A DNA stretch of 64,000 nt from Castellaniella sp. (GTDB lineage Bacteria > Pseudomonadota > Gammaproteobacteria > Burkholderiales > Burkholderiaceae_B), in contig NZ_JAUCCU010000001.1 in the NCBI RefSeq assembly GCF_034675845.1, forward strand, positions 496,001 through 560,000. The letters run 5' to 3'. Position numbers and translations under genes: made by a program. Below are positions 23,378 through 32,528 of this stretch, piece by piece (the first letter of the stretch is position 1; each line of letters starts with the position of its first letter). A model generated the notes under the pieces. It saw only the letters and a program-made list of their open reading frames with translations. It was not told where the DNA came from and searched no databases.

Positions 23378-25819
23378 TTGAAAAAGCGAACCAACAACGA
23401 CAATAACCGCGACGCTTCTCCGGTGCCGACGACCGATCAACCCTCTGATTTCGACCCTAACATCCCCAGCCGCGAACAAGTGCTGTCGATGCTGCGCCAG
23501 GCAGGAAAACCCTTGTCCCCCGAGGCCCTGGCCGATATCACGCAGGCTTCAATCCCCCTATCGACCGGATTCATCCGCCGCATCAAAGCCATGGAGCGCG
23601 ACGGCCAGGTGCGTTTTAATGCCCAGGGAAGGTTGCAAATTTGCGACAACACCAACTTTATCGACGGGATCATCCAAGGGCACCGCGATGGCTTCGGTTT
23701 TCTGATCCCAAATGACGGCAGCCGTGACCTGTTTCTGTCGCCACACGAAATGGCCAAAGTCCTGCACGGCGACCGGGTGCGGGTCAAACCCAACGGCGAA
23801 TACCGGGGCCGCCCCGAGGCCGTCATCGTCGAGGTCCTGGAACGCCGCACGGTAAAGCTCGTCGGCCGCTTCCTGAAAGAACATGGCACCTTCGTCGTTG
23901 CCCCCGAAGACCAGCGTATCAAGCTCGATATCCTGATTTCCCCCGCCGACACGGGCGGTGCCGAACCCGGCCAGGTGGTCGTGGTGCAGATCCTGCGCCA
24001 GCCCGCCAGCCATATTCAACCCCTGGGCCGCGTCATCGAGGTCCTGGGCGAGATCGACGACCCCGGCATGGAGATCGAGATCGCCGTGCGCAAATTCGAT
24101 GTGCCGGTTGACTTCTCAGCCGCCACGCTGCGCCAACTGGAAAGCCTGCCTGATCATGTGCAGGACGGCGAATACGCCGGGCGCATCGACCTGCGCGACA
24201 TCCCCTTCATCACCATAGACGGCGAGGACGCACGCGATTTCGACGATGCCGTCTTTTGCATGGCCGCCGACCTGGGCACCGCCACACGCGCCCGCCCCGG
24301 CTGGCGACTGCTGGTGGCGATTGCCGACGTCAGCCACTATGTACAGCCCAACAGCGCCCTGGACGAAGACGCCATCGACCGCGGCACCAGCGTTTATTTC
24401 CCGCGCCGGGTCATCCCCATGCTGCCCGAAGCCCTGTCCAATGGCGTCTGTTCACTGAATCCGGGCGTTGATCGCCTGGTGATGGTCTGCGACATGATGA
24501 TCCCGGCTGGCGGCACAAAATCCGGCACAGTAACGGCCTATCAATTCTACGAAGCCGTCATCCATTCACACGCCCGCACCACCTACACCGACATCTGGGC
24601 CGCCTTGCAGCAGCCCACCGGCCCCGCCGCCCAGAATCTCGGCGACCTGTACCCACACGTGCAGACCGCCTACGAGCTTTTTCAGTCTTTCGCACAAGCT
24701 CGCCGCAAGCGCGGGGCCATTGATTTCGACACGGTAGAGACCCGCATCGTCTGCAATCCTCTCGGGCGCATCGAAAAAATCGAACCCTATGTGCGCAACG
24801 ACGCCCATAAACTCATTGAAGAATGCATGCTGGCGGCCAATACCTGCGCCGCAGATTTCGTCGTGCGCAACAAGCGCCAGGCCCTGTTTCGGGTACACGA
24901 TGGCCCCACCCCGGAAAAACTCCAGGCCCTGCGCGAATCTCTGCGCCTGCTGGGACTGACGCTGGACGGCGGCGATGACCCCCAGACCGCCGACTACGCC
25001 AAGCTGATCCAGATCAGCCGTGCCCGGCCCGACTTCGACGCCATCCAGACCATGTGTCTGCGCTCCATGCAGCAGGCCATCTACAGCCCCGAGCAAACCG
25101 GCCATTTCGGGCTGTCCTATGATCACTACGCGCATTTCACCTCGCCCATCCGGCGCTATCCGGATCTGCTGATGCACCGCGTCATCCGTGGTATTTTGCA
25201 CAAGGCGCCCTACCAGCCACCCACCCTGCCAGGTGACATGGCCGATCCCACCCTGCCCGCCAAAATCCGTGAACACGATGCCTGGGATGCCCTGGGCGCC
25301 TTGCTGTCAGCACGCGAACGCCGCGCCGACGACGCCTCGCGCGACGTACAGGCCTGGCTGAAATGCTGGTTTGTGCGTGAACACGTGGGCGAGGTCTTTA
25401 GCGGTCACATCACTGGCGTCACCAGTTTTGGCGTCTTCGTCACCCTGGACACACTCTACGTCGAAGGTCTAGTTCACATTTCCGAGCTAGGCGGCGACTA
25501 CTTTCAGTTCAACGAAGCCCTGCACGAACTCCGCGGCGAACGCTCCGGGTTCCGTTATCAGTTGGGCGACGCACTGCAGGTTCAGGTTTCACGCGTAGAC
25601 CTCGAAGCCCGACGGATCGACTTCCGCCCAGTCCGCGGCGAAGACTACAAGACCCTGCAGGCCGACATCGAAGGCGAACCACGCAGCACCGAGTCCCGTC
25701 CCCACAAAAAGGCCGCCAGCACCAAGCCCGCAGCCCTACGTGGCACGACAGCCCGACAGCGCCGCGCCGAAATCAAACGAGCCACCCGCCAGGCTGCACC
25801 TCGCAAGCGACGCTCCTGA
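23378..25819 (+). CDS. rnr: Exoribonuclease RNase R
   Basis: About 813 aa. 3'-5' exoribonuclease that degrades structured RNA. Winged-helix N-terminal region (SREQVLSMLRQAGKPLSPEALADI), cold-shock domains, catalytic RNB domain (DGEDARDFDDAVFC with the metal-binding aspartates; YAHFTSPIRRYPDLLMHRVI), S1 domain (GEVFSGHITGVTSFGVFVTL) and a Lys/Arg-rich tail. No in-frame ATG lies near the expected N-terminus; I chose the TTG at 23378 because it gives the normal length, though its ribosome site is weak. The frame stays open upstream into the antisense of tRNA-Leu, which I do not count. Confidence 0.93.
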   Translation: MKKRTNNDNNRDASPVPTTDQPSDFDPNIPSREQVLSMLRQAGKPLSPEALADITQASIPLSTGFIRRIKAMERDGQVRFNAQGRLQICDNTNFIDGIIQGHRDGFGFLIPNDGSRDLFLSPHEMAKVLHGDRVRVKPNGEYRGRPEAVIVEVLERRTVKLVGRFLKEHGTFVVAPEDQRIKLDILISPADTGGAEPGQVVVVQILRQPASHIQPLGRVIEVLGEIDDPGMEIEIAVRKFDVPVDFSAATLRQLESLPDHVQDGEYAGRIDLRDIPFITIDGEDARDFDDAVFCMAADLGTATRARPGWRLLVAIADVSHYVQPNSALDEDAIDRGTSVYFPRRVIPMLPEALSNGVCSLNPGVDRLVMVCDMMIPAGGTKSGTVTAYQFYEAVIHSHARTTYTDIWAALQQPTGPAAQNLGDLYPHVQTAYELFQSFAQARRKRGAIDFDTVETRIVCNPLGRIEKIEPYVRNDAHKLIEECMLAANTCAADFVVRNKRQALFRVHDGPTPEKLQALRESLRLLGLTLDGGDDPQTADYAKLIQISRARPDFDAIQTMCLRSMQQAIYSPEQTGHFGLSYDHYAHFTSPIRRYPDLLMHRVIRGILHKAPYQPPTLPGDMADPTLPAKIREHDAWDALGALLSARERRADDASRDVQAWLKCWFVREHVGEVFSGHITGVTSFGVFVTLDTLYVEGLVHISELGGDYFQFNEALHELRGERSGFRYQLGDALQVQVSRVDLEARRIDFRPVRGEDYKTLQADIEGEPRSTESRPHKKAASTKPAALRGTTARQRRAEIKRATRQAAPRKRRS

Positions 25820-25894
25820 CCTTCATAGGCCAACCACCATGCGTCCTGCGCCCACAGGACGCCCCACTCCCCGATTTTGCCACACAGGAAAACC

Positions 25895-26644
25895 ATGTCT
25901 TCCCAACAAATTCTGGCCGGTTTTCATGCCGTACAGGCCCGCTTGCGCCATGCCCCCGACTCCATCCGGGATGTGTACCTGGACACTACCCGGCAAGACG
26001 CCCGCATGCAGCGCTGCATCCAGCAGTTGGAATCCGCCAATGTCCGCTGGCACGCCGCCGACGCGCAACGTCTGGAGGGCCTGGCCCGAGGCGTGCGCCA
26101 CCAAGGCATCGTGGCCCTGGCCCAGGCACGCCCTCTGGCCATTGCCGTCGACGAGGTCCTGGATGTACTGGAAGACCGCCAGGAACCAGCGCTACTGCTG
26201 GTGCTCGACGGCGTCACCGATCCACATAACCTGGGCGCTTGTCTGCGCACCGCCGACGCCGCCGGGGTACATGCCGTGATCGCCCCGAAGGACCGCGCGG
26301 TGGGCCTGAACACCACCGTGCAGCGCGTGGCCTGCGGCGCAGCCGACACAGTGCCCTACCTGATGGTGACCAATCTGGCCCGCACACTGCGATCCCTGCG
26401 GGAACGCGACATCTGGCTAGTGGGCACCGACGACAGTGCCAGCCACAGCCTGCACCAGGTGGACGCCCAGCGCGCCATGGCCTGGGTCATGGGTGCCGAG
26501 GGCGAAGGTATGCGCCGCCTGACCCGTGAAACCTGTGACGAACTTGTCTCCATCCCCATGCTGGGGTCGGTCGAGAGCCTGAACGTCAGCGTGGCCAGCG
26601 CCGTCTGCCTGTACGAGACCGTGCGCCAACGCACCAAACCCTGA
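25895..26644 (+). CDS. rlmB: 23S rRNA (guanosine-2'-O-)-methyltransferase RlmB
   Basis: 249 aa SpoU/TrmH-fold methyltransferase. N-terminal RNA-binding part (ILAGFHAVQARL), then the SpoU motifs LLVLDGVTDPHNLGACLRTADAAG, AWVMGAEGEGMRRLT and SIPMLGSVESLNVSVASAVCLYE. Methylates G2251 of 23S rRNA by family knowledge. AGGA lies 5 bases before the ATG. It follows rnr, as in E. coli. Confidence 0.95.
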   Translation: MSSQQILAGFHAVQARLRHAPDSIRDVYLDTTRQDARMQRCIQQLESANVRWHAADAQRLEGLARGVRHQGIVALAQARPLAIAVDEVLDVLEDRQEPALLLVLDGVTDPHNLGACLRTADAAGVHAVIAPKDRAVGLNTTVQRVACGAADTVPYLMVTNLARTLRSLRERDIWLVGTDDSASHSLHQVDAQRAMAWVMGAEGEGMRRLTRETCDELVSIPMLGSVESLNVSVASAVCLYETVRQRTKP

Positions 26645-26760
26645 TCCTCTTGCGCGGCCTGCCGAAGCACGCTTAAGCACTTTTAGACATATAGGCATGC
26701 GCAAAGCAAAAGCCCGCCCGGGTGCATAATCCTAGTTTTCTCCTATCTGCTGCCACTTTC

Positions 26761-27999
26761 ATGTCCGAGCCAGGTTTCACCACACAAACTGTCCACTTCG
26801 GCCACCGGGCCGACACCACGCACGGTGCCGTGCACGCCGCCATCCACCCCTCGACCGAATACACCTACCGCGACGCCCACGAACTGGCAGCCGTGTTTCA
26901 GAACCGCCAGAAGGGCTATACCTATGCCCGCACCGGCACGCCCACCACGGCGGCCCTCGAAGCCCAGGTCAACACCATGGAGCGCGGCATCGGCACACTG
27001 GCCTTTGCCACTGGCATGGCGGCCCTGAATGCGGTGTTTTTTGCCCTCTTGCGCCAAGGCGATCATCTGGTCGCCAGCAAATATATATTCGGCAACACCA
27101 ACAGCCTGCTGATGACGCTGGAATCCTTCGGGGTAGAGTTGACCCTGGTGGATGCCACGGATGTGGCCCAGGTGCAGGCGGCTTTACGCTCCAACACCCG
27201 GATGGTGTTTGTCGAAACCATCGCAAACCCCGGCACCCAGGTGGCGGACCTGAAAGCGATTGGCGATCTATGCCAGGCGCATAAACTCGTCTACGTGGTG
27301 GACAGCACCCTGTCGTCGCCCTACCTGCGGCCCAGCCGGGATTTTGGCGCCTCGCTGGTGGTCAACTCCTTGTCCAAGCATATCGGCGGCCACGGCAATG
27401 CGCTGGGGGGGGCCGTCACCCAGACTGGCCTGTACGACTGGGCGGATTTCCCCCACATTTACGCACAATACCGCAAGGACGACTCCCACACATGGGGATT
27501 GCTGCAAATCAAGAAAAAGGGCCTGCGCGACATGGGTGGCACCCTGTCCTCCGACATCGCTCACCGGCTGGCGGTCGGTGCCGAAACACTGGGCCTGCGC
27601 ATGGACCGCATTTGCAGCAACGCCCTGGCGCTGGCCCAGTTCCTGGAAACCCAGCCCCTGGTCGAGCGCGTCCAGTACCCCGGTCTGGCCAGCCACCCCC
27701 AGCACCAGCGGGCCACGGATTTCTTCGGCCCGCACTACGGAGGGCTGCTGGGGGTAGTCCTGAAGCCGGAGGTCGATGTGTTCGCCTGCCTGAACCGCCT
27801 GCAGGTCGCTGCACTGGCGACGCATCTGGGGGACAACCGCACGCTGATCTTGCCGGCCGCACACACGATTTATTACGAAATGGGCCCCGAGCGCCGCGCC
27901 CTGATGGGCATACCCGATGGCTTTCTGCGAATTTCCGTGGGGATCGAAGATCCGTCCGATCTGCTGCAAGACTTCGCCAGCGCCTTGGCAAACGGTTAA
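26761..27999 (+). CDS. Cys/Met-metabolism PLP enzyme (cystathionine gamma-synthase / O-acetylhomoserine sulfhydrylase family)
   Basis: 412 aa. Trans-sulfuration family fold: GYTYARTGTPTTAALE, ATGMAALNAVFFALL, YVVDSTLSSPYLRPSRDFGASLVVNSLSKHIGGHG with the PLP lysine K206, and a C-terminal GFLRISVGIEDPSDL. The subfamily (gamma-synthase, sulfhydrylase or gamma-lyase) cannot be fixed from sequence alone. Monocistronic-looking; the ATG has no strong ribosome site. Confidence 0.85.
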   Translation: MSEPGFTTQTVHFGHRADTTHGAVHAAIHPSTEYTYRDAHELAAVFQNRQKGYTYARTGTPTTAALEAQVNTMERGIGTLAFATGMAALNAVFFALLRQGDHLVASKYIFGNTNSLLMTLESFGVELTLVDATDVAQVQAALRSNTRMVFVETIANPGTQVADLKAIGDLCQAHKLVYVVDSTLSSPYLRPSRDFGASLVVNSLSKHIGGHGNALGGAVTQTGLYDWADFPHIYAQYRKDDSHTWGLLQIKKKGLRDMGGTLSSDIAHRLAVGAETLGLRMDRICSNALALAQFLETQPLVERVQYPGLASHPQHQRATDFFGPHYGGLLGVVLKPEVDVFACLNRLQVAALATHLGDNRTLILPAAHTIYYEMGPERRALMGIPDGFLRISVGIEDPSDLLQDFASALANG

Positions 28000-28147
28000 A
28001 ATCCCCCTTCCGGCAACTGTCCGACAATATTAGAAGCGTCAGGAAACACGCGGATCTCCAGCGCTTTTCTCTTGACAGCAAAGGCCATTCAAAGGCCTAA
28101 TACGGCTTAACCACCAAACAGACAATAACCTTCAGGGGTAATTTTTA

Positions 28148-28420
28148 ATGAACAAAACCGAGCTGATCGAGCATATTTCCTCCAAGACCGATCTCTCCAA
28201 GGCCGACGTGGGTCGCGCCCTGGAAGCCTTCATCGGTGCCGTCAAGACCACCCTGAAGAAAAAGGACTCGGTCACCCTGGTTGGCTTTGGCACCTTCGCC
28301 GTCTCCGAACGCGCTGCCCGTACCGGGCGCAACCCGCGCACCGGCGAGGCCATTAAAATCAAAAAAGCCCGCGTGCCAAAATTCCGCCCAGGCAAAGCCT
28401 TGAAGGATGCAGTGAACTAA
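28148..28420 (+). CDS. hupB: Histone-like DNA-binding protein HU-beta
   Basis: 90 aa. MNKTELIEHISSKTDLSKAD opening, the GFGTF beta turn and the DNA-binding arm RAARTGRNPRTGEAIKI, closing with PKFRPGKALKDAVN. GGGG about 8 bases before the ATG. The 148 bp upstream has no other gene; a TTGACA at 28074-28079 and TAATAC at 28100-28105 are present but 20 bp apart, too far for a normal promoter. Confidence 0.95.
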   Translation: MNKTELIEHISSKTDLSKADVGRALEAFIGAVKTTLKKKDSVTLVGFGTFAVSERAARTGRNPRTGEAIKIKKARVPKFRPGKALKDAVN

Positions 28421-28436
28421 TCCCCATCCCTGGCAC

Positions 28437-28459
28437 AGCCACCTTCGGGTGGCTTTTTT
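28437..28459 (+). terminator. Rho-independent terminator of hupB
   Basis: AGCCACC-TTCG-GGTGGCT stem with a stable TTCG tetraloop followed by a run of T, 16 bp after the hupB stop. Confidence 0.92.
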
Positions 28460-28482
28460 AAAATCCGGCACAATCGCCTGAT

Positions 28483-28511
28483 TTGCCCAACACCGTCGGC
28501 CCAGATATAAT
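28483..28511 (+). promoter_or_regulatory. Sigma-70 promoter for tRNA-Val
   Basis: TTGCCC (28483-28488) and a perfect TATAAT (28506-28511) with a 17 bp spacer, about 50 bp before the tRNA. Confidence 0.8.
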
Positions 28512-28560
28512 TGCGCCCTGACTTTGCCGGGACGTATAACTGGTTCGGGCAAAATCATCC

Positions 28561-28636
28561 GGGTGCTTAGCTCAGTTGGTAGAGCGGCGCCTTTACACGG
28601 CGTAGGTCGGGGGTTCGAACCCCTCAGCACCCACCA
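28561..28636 (+). tRNA. tRNA-Val (anticodon TAC)
   Basis: 76 nt cloverleaf with encoded CCA: acceptor GGGTGCT/AGCACCC, D arm GCTCAGTTGGTAGAGC, anticodon loop TTTACAC with TAC at positions 34-36, T arm GGGGGTTCGAACCCC. It stands alone between hupB and selU. Confidence 0.97.
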
Positions 28637-28697
28637 TCTCCCGGAAAACCCAGGCCACAATGGCCCAACGGTCATCTCCCAGCCGTACAATTCCGAC

Positions 28698-29780
28698 ATG
28701 ACTCAAACAGCCCACCCACCCGGCGCATTTCGCTGCGGCCTGGATACGCTCGCCCAATTCGATGAAATCATCGACGTCCGCACCCCGGCTGAGTTTACTG
28801 ATGACCATCTCCCCGGCGCCCTCAATGCCCCGGTGCTCAGCAACGAAGAACGCGTCCGGATTGGCACCATGTACGCCCAGGAATCCGCCTACCAGGCCAC
28901 GCGCCTGGGGGCAGCCCTGGTGGCACGCCACATCGCCGACTATCTGGAAACCCTGTTTTCCGACCGGCCCCGTAATTGGCGACCCTTGATCTATTGCTGG
29001 CGTGGCGGCAAGCGCTCCGGCGCCATGACGACCTGGTTCAACCTGATCGGCTGGCGGGCGCGGCAACTGGATGGCGGCTACAAGACCTGGCGGCGCCACG
29101 TCATCGATCAACTGGCCATGCGCCCCGACAAGCTGCAATTCGTGGTGCTGACCGGCCCGACAGGCTCGGGCAAGACCCGATTGCTGCAGGCCCTGAACCA
29201 GGCTGGCGCCCAGACGCTGGATCTGGAAGGGCTGGCCTGCCATCGCGGCTCTTTGCTGGGAGCCTTGCCCGATCAGCCCCAACCCAGCCAGCGCGGCTTC
29301 GAGTCCGTCCTGTTTCAGGCCCTGGACGCGCTGGACCCTGAGCGCCCCGTTTTTGTCGAAGCCGAGAGCCGCCGTATCGGTCAAATCAGCCTGCCCGACC
29401 AGTTGCTGCACCGCATGTACGCCGGACGCTGCGTGCGGGTGCAAGCCAGCCTGCCACAGCGCATCGGATTTTTACTGCAGGATTACGCGCATCTATTCCA
29501 GACTCCGGACGACTTTGGCCAGACCCTGTCACGCCTGGTGGGCCTGCATAGCCGCCAGACCATTCTCGACTGGCAAGCGCTGATCCAGCAGGACCGGCGA
29601 ACCGAACTGTTCGAAGCCCTGGTGTGTGAACACTACGACCCGGCCTATCGCCGCAGCAGCCAGGGGCATTACAGCCAACTGGGCCAGGCCATCCAATTTG
29701 ATTTCGACCCCACGGCCAGCGATGGCCAGGGCCAGGCCGTGCGCCTGCTGGCGCAGCTGGGCCTGACGCCCAGCCAGTAG
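28698..29780 (+). CDS. selU: tRNA 2-selenouridine synthase
   Basis: 360 aa. Rhodanese domain with catalytic cysteine C100 (LIYCWRGGKRSGAM) joined to a P-loop domain (TGPTGSGKTRLL, about residues 152-163). Replaces sulfur in 2-thiouridine of tRNA wobble positions with selenium, using selenophosphate. Normal length. Followed 61 bp later by selD, which makes the donor; the pair is a functional unit. Confidence 0.95.
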   Translation: MTQTAHPPGAFRCGLDTLAQFDEIIDVRTPAEFTDDHLPGALNAPVLSNEERVRIGTMYAQESAYQATRLGAALVARHIADYLETLFSDRPRNWRPLIYCWRGGKRSGAMTTWFNLIGWRARQLDGGYKTWRRHVIDQLAMRPDKLQFVVLTGPTGSGKTRLLQALNQAGAQTLDLEGLACHRGSLLGALPDQPQPSQRGFESVLFQALDALDPERPVFVEAESRRIGQISLPDQLLHRMYAGRCVRVQASLPQRIGFLLQDYAHLFQTPDDFGQTLSRLVGLHSRQTILDWQALIQQDRRTELFEALVCEHYDPAYRRSSQGHYSQLGQAIQFDFDPTASDGQGQAVRLLAQLGLTPSQ

Positions 29781-29841
29781 CCTTAATATCCTGACATATG
29801 GCGCGGCGAACTTCATCCCAACCGTGCCTTCGGAGATCTGA

Positions 29842-30891
29842 ATGAGCAACACCACGATTCCCAGACTGACATCCCTATCCCATGGCGGCGGCTGCGGCTG
29901 CAAGATCGCCCCGGATGTACTGGCCAAGCTGATGCACAACACCCTGCCGATCGGGCCATTTCCTGATCTGATGGTGGGTACTCAGTCCTCGGATGATGCG
30001 GCAGTCTATCGCCTGAACGACGAACAAGCCCTGATCGCCACCACGGATTTCTTCATGCCCATCGTGGACGACCCACACGACTTCGGACGCATTGCCGCCA
30101 CTAACGCCCTGTCGGATATCTACGCCATGGGCGGGCGCCCCATCATGGCATTGGCCCTGGTGGGCATGCCGCTAAAAACCCTGCCGCACGACACCATCAG
30201 CGCTATTTTGGCGGGTGGCGCTGCGGTCTGCCAGGCGGCAGGCATCCCCATTGCCGGCGGCCATTCTATCGACTCAGTCGAACCCATCTATGGCCTGGCG
30301 GTCATGGGGCTGGCCCATCCCGACCACATCAAGCGCAATGACCAGGCCCAGGCAGGCGACCTCCTGATCCTCAGCAAAGCCCTGGGGGTGGGCGTGCTGT
30401 CGGCCGCCCTAAAAAAAGACCGATTAAACGCCGCTGGCTATCAAGCCATGATAGACAGCACCACGCGCCTGAACACCCCAGGCGCACAGCTGGCCGCCCT
30501 GGATGCCGTACACGCCCTGACGGACATTACAGGCTTTGGCCTGCTGGGCCATACCCTGGAAATGTGCCGGGGCTCTGGCCTGCAGGCGCAGATCGATTAT
30601 GCGGCTTTGCCCTGGCTGCCCGACGTCCCCGCACTGGTGCGTGACGGCATCCTGACCGGGGCATCCGCCCGTAACTGGACAGCCTGCCAAGCAGGGGTCA
30701 CCTTGGACGCCACTCTGCCTCCCGAGGCCCAGGCCCTGCTGACCGATCCACAGACCTCTGGGGGTCTGCTGATCGCCTGCCACCCGGACATCGGCGATCA
30801 AGTCATGGCATTGCTACAGGCCGACGGCTTCACCCAGGCCGCCCGCATCGGCCACCTGTCTGCAGGCCAGCCCCACATTCAGGTATCCTGA
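29842..30891 (+). CDS. selD: Selenophosphate synthetase SelD
   Basis: 349 aa. HGGGCGCK holds the essential cysteine C18 and lysine K21 (C17/K20 in E. coli), so this is the cysteine form and not a selenoprotein. ATP-binding segments SSDDAAVYRLNDEQALIATTDFF and TNALSDIYAMGGRP are typical of the PurM-like fold. Supplies SelU; no selA, selB or tRNA-Sec gene is in the window. Confidence 0.96.
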   Translation: MSNTTIPRLTSLSHGGGCGCKIAPDVLAKLMHNTLPIGPFPDLMVGTQSSDDAAVYRLNDEQALIATTDFFMPIVDDPHDFGRIAATNALSDIYAMGGRPIMALALVGMPLKTLPHDTISAILAGGAAVCQAAGIPIAGGHSIDSVEPIYGLAVMGLAHPDHIKRNDQAQAGDLLILSKALGVGVLSAALKKDRLNAAGYQAMIDSTTRLNTPGAQLAALDAVHALTDITGFGLLGHTLEMCRGSGLQAQIDYAALPWLPDVPALVRDGILTGASARNWTACQAGVTLDATLPPEAQALLTDPQTSGGLLIACHPDIGDQVMALLQADGFTQAARIGHLSAGQPHIQVS

Positions 30892-30927
30892 TTTCCTTTA
30901 CTCCTTGAAGACTGCCCAGGATCGCTC

Positions 30928-32418
30928 ATGACCACGCCGCTGATCATCGCCCGCAACTCGGATACCCAAGCCGCTCTGCTGCCGCAAATGGCCAATCGAC
31001 ACGGCTGCATCACCGGGGCCACCGGCACAGGCAAGACCATCACCCTGCAGGTGCTGGCCGAGGCCTTTTCGCGCATCGGCACCCCAGTCTTCATGGCCGA
31101 TGTCAAAGGCGATCTCAGCGGTATTTCACAGGCGGGCATCCCCTCCGAGAAACTCAATAAGCGCCTGCAAAGCCTTGGTCTGCCCGAGCCTGTCTGGGGC
31201 GCCTGCCCCACCACGCTTTGGGATATTTTTGCTCAGCAGGGCCATCCGATTCGGGCCACGGTTTCCGACCTGGGACCCATGCTGCTGGCGCGTATGCTGG
31301 AACTCAACGACACCCAGGAAGGCGTGCTCAATATTGCTTTTCGCGTGGCCGACGACGAAGGCATGATGGTGCTCGACCTAAAAGATTTGCGCAGCATGCT
31401 GCAGTATCTGGGCGAACACACCGCAGAGCTGCGCACCCGCTACGGCCAGGTATCCACGGCCTCTATCGGCGCTATCCAACGCAGCCTGCTGCGCCTGGAA
31501 ACCGAAGGCGCCGAGCAGTTTTTCGGCGAGCCCATGCTGGATGTATTTGATTGGTTGCGCACCGATGCCCAAGGCCGGGGCATGATCAATATCCTGGCCG
31601 CTGACCGTCTGATGCAAGCTCCCCGGCTCTATGGCGTATTCCTGCTATGGATGCTGGCTGACCTCTACGAACGCCTGCCCGAAGTCGGTGACCTGGAAAA
31701 ACCAAAGTTTGTGTTTTTCTTTGATGAAGCCCATTTGCTGTTCAAGGACGCCCCCAAAGCGCTGCTAGAGAAAATCGAGCAGGTCGTGCGCCTGATCCGC
31801 TCCAAAGGCGTCGGGGTGTACTTCATCACACAAAACCCCAGCGATATCCCTGATACTGTGCTGGGGCAATTGGGCCACCGCGTACAGCACGCCTTGCGCG
31901 CCTTTACACCCCGCGACCAGAAAGCGGTACGGACAGCCGCCCAGACCATGCGGCCCAACCCCACCCTGGACATCGAGTCCGCCATCACCGAGCTGGCCGT
32001 GGGCGAGGCCCTGGTATCTCTGCTGGACGCCAAGGGTCAGCCCAGCCCCACCCAGCGCGTCTGGATGGCTGCCCCCGGCAGCCGTATCGGCCCGGCCACA
32101 GATACTGAACGCCAGGCACTGCAGGCCGCCTCTCTGTTGGGCGGCAAATACGACCAGACTCTGGATCGCGAATCCGCTTACGAAATTCTGCTGCAGCGTG
32201 CCCAAACCGGCACCGGCATCCAGGACCAGAAAACCGCCCAGGGCAGCAACAACGAGGGCGGCGGAGGAATCCTCAGCGACTTCCTGTTCGGCTCGGTCGG
32301 CCCCCGCGGCGGGCGCCGCGAGGGCATGGTCCAATCGGTCGCAAAAAGCATGATGCGCAATGCCGCCAATCAACTGGTGCGCGGAATTTTGGGATCCTTG
32401 GTAGGTCGGCGCCGCTAA
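30928..32418 (+). CDS. yjgR: YjgR-type DUF853 P-loop ATPase
   Basis: 496 aa. Walker A GATGTGKT (residues 30-37), Walker B KFVFFFDEAHLLF, and the DUF853 pattern (FMADVKGDLSGISQAG, YFITQNPSDIPDTVLGQLGHRVQHALRAFTP). HerA/FtsK-like ATPase family of unknown function. Ends in a Gly-rich tail before a short amphipathic C-terminus. 36 bp after selD, possibly co-transcribed. Confidence 0.88.
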   Translation: MTTPLIIARNSDTQAALLPQMANRHGCITGATGTGKTITLQVLAEAFSRIGTPVFMADVKGDLSGISQAGIPSEKLNKRLQSLGLPEPVWGACPTTLWDIFAQQGHPIRATVSDLGPMLLARMLELNDTQEGVLNIAFRVADDEGMMVLDLKDLRSMLQYLGEHTAELRTRYGQVSTASIGAIQRSLLRLETEGAEQFFGEPMLDVFDWLRTDAQGRGMINILAADRLMQAPRLYGVFLLWMLADLYERLPEVGDLEKPKFVFFFDEAHLLFKDAPKALLEKIEQVVRLIRSKGVGVYFITQNPSDIPDTVLGQLGHRVQHALRAFTPRDQKAVRTAAQTMRPNPTLDIESAITELAVGEALVSLLDAKGQPSPTQRVWMAAPGSRIGPATDTERQALQAASLLGGKYDQTLDRESAYEILLQRAQTGTGIQDQKTAQGSNNEGGGGILSDFLFGSVGPRGGRREGMVQSVAKSMMRNAANQLVRGILGSLVGRRR

Positions 32419-32528
32419 AGCTTGCAGCCAAAAGCACCGCCTGGGATTTTCCCTGATGGGGGCAGGCATGCCGACCTGCCCCAGTCTGCTAAGGTATCAG
32501 CTTTGCCTGACTCTGGACGGGATACCCC

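Noticed and set aside
28074..28105. TTGACA...TAATAC promoter of hupB
   Set aside because: The spacer is 20 bp, outside the usual range; not called as a promoter.
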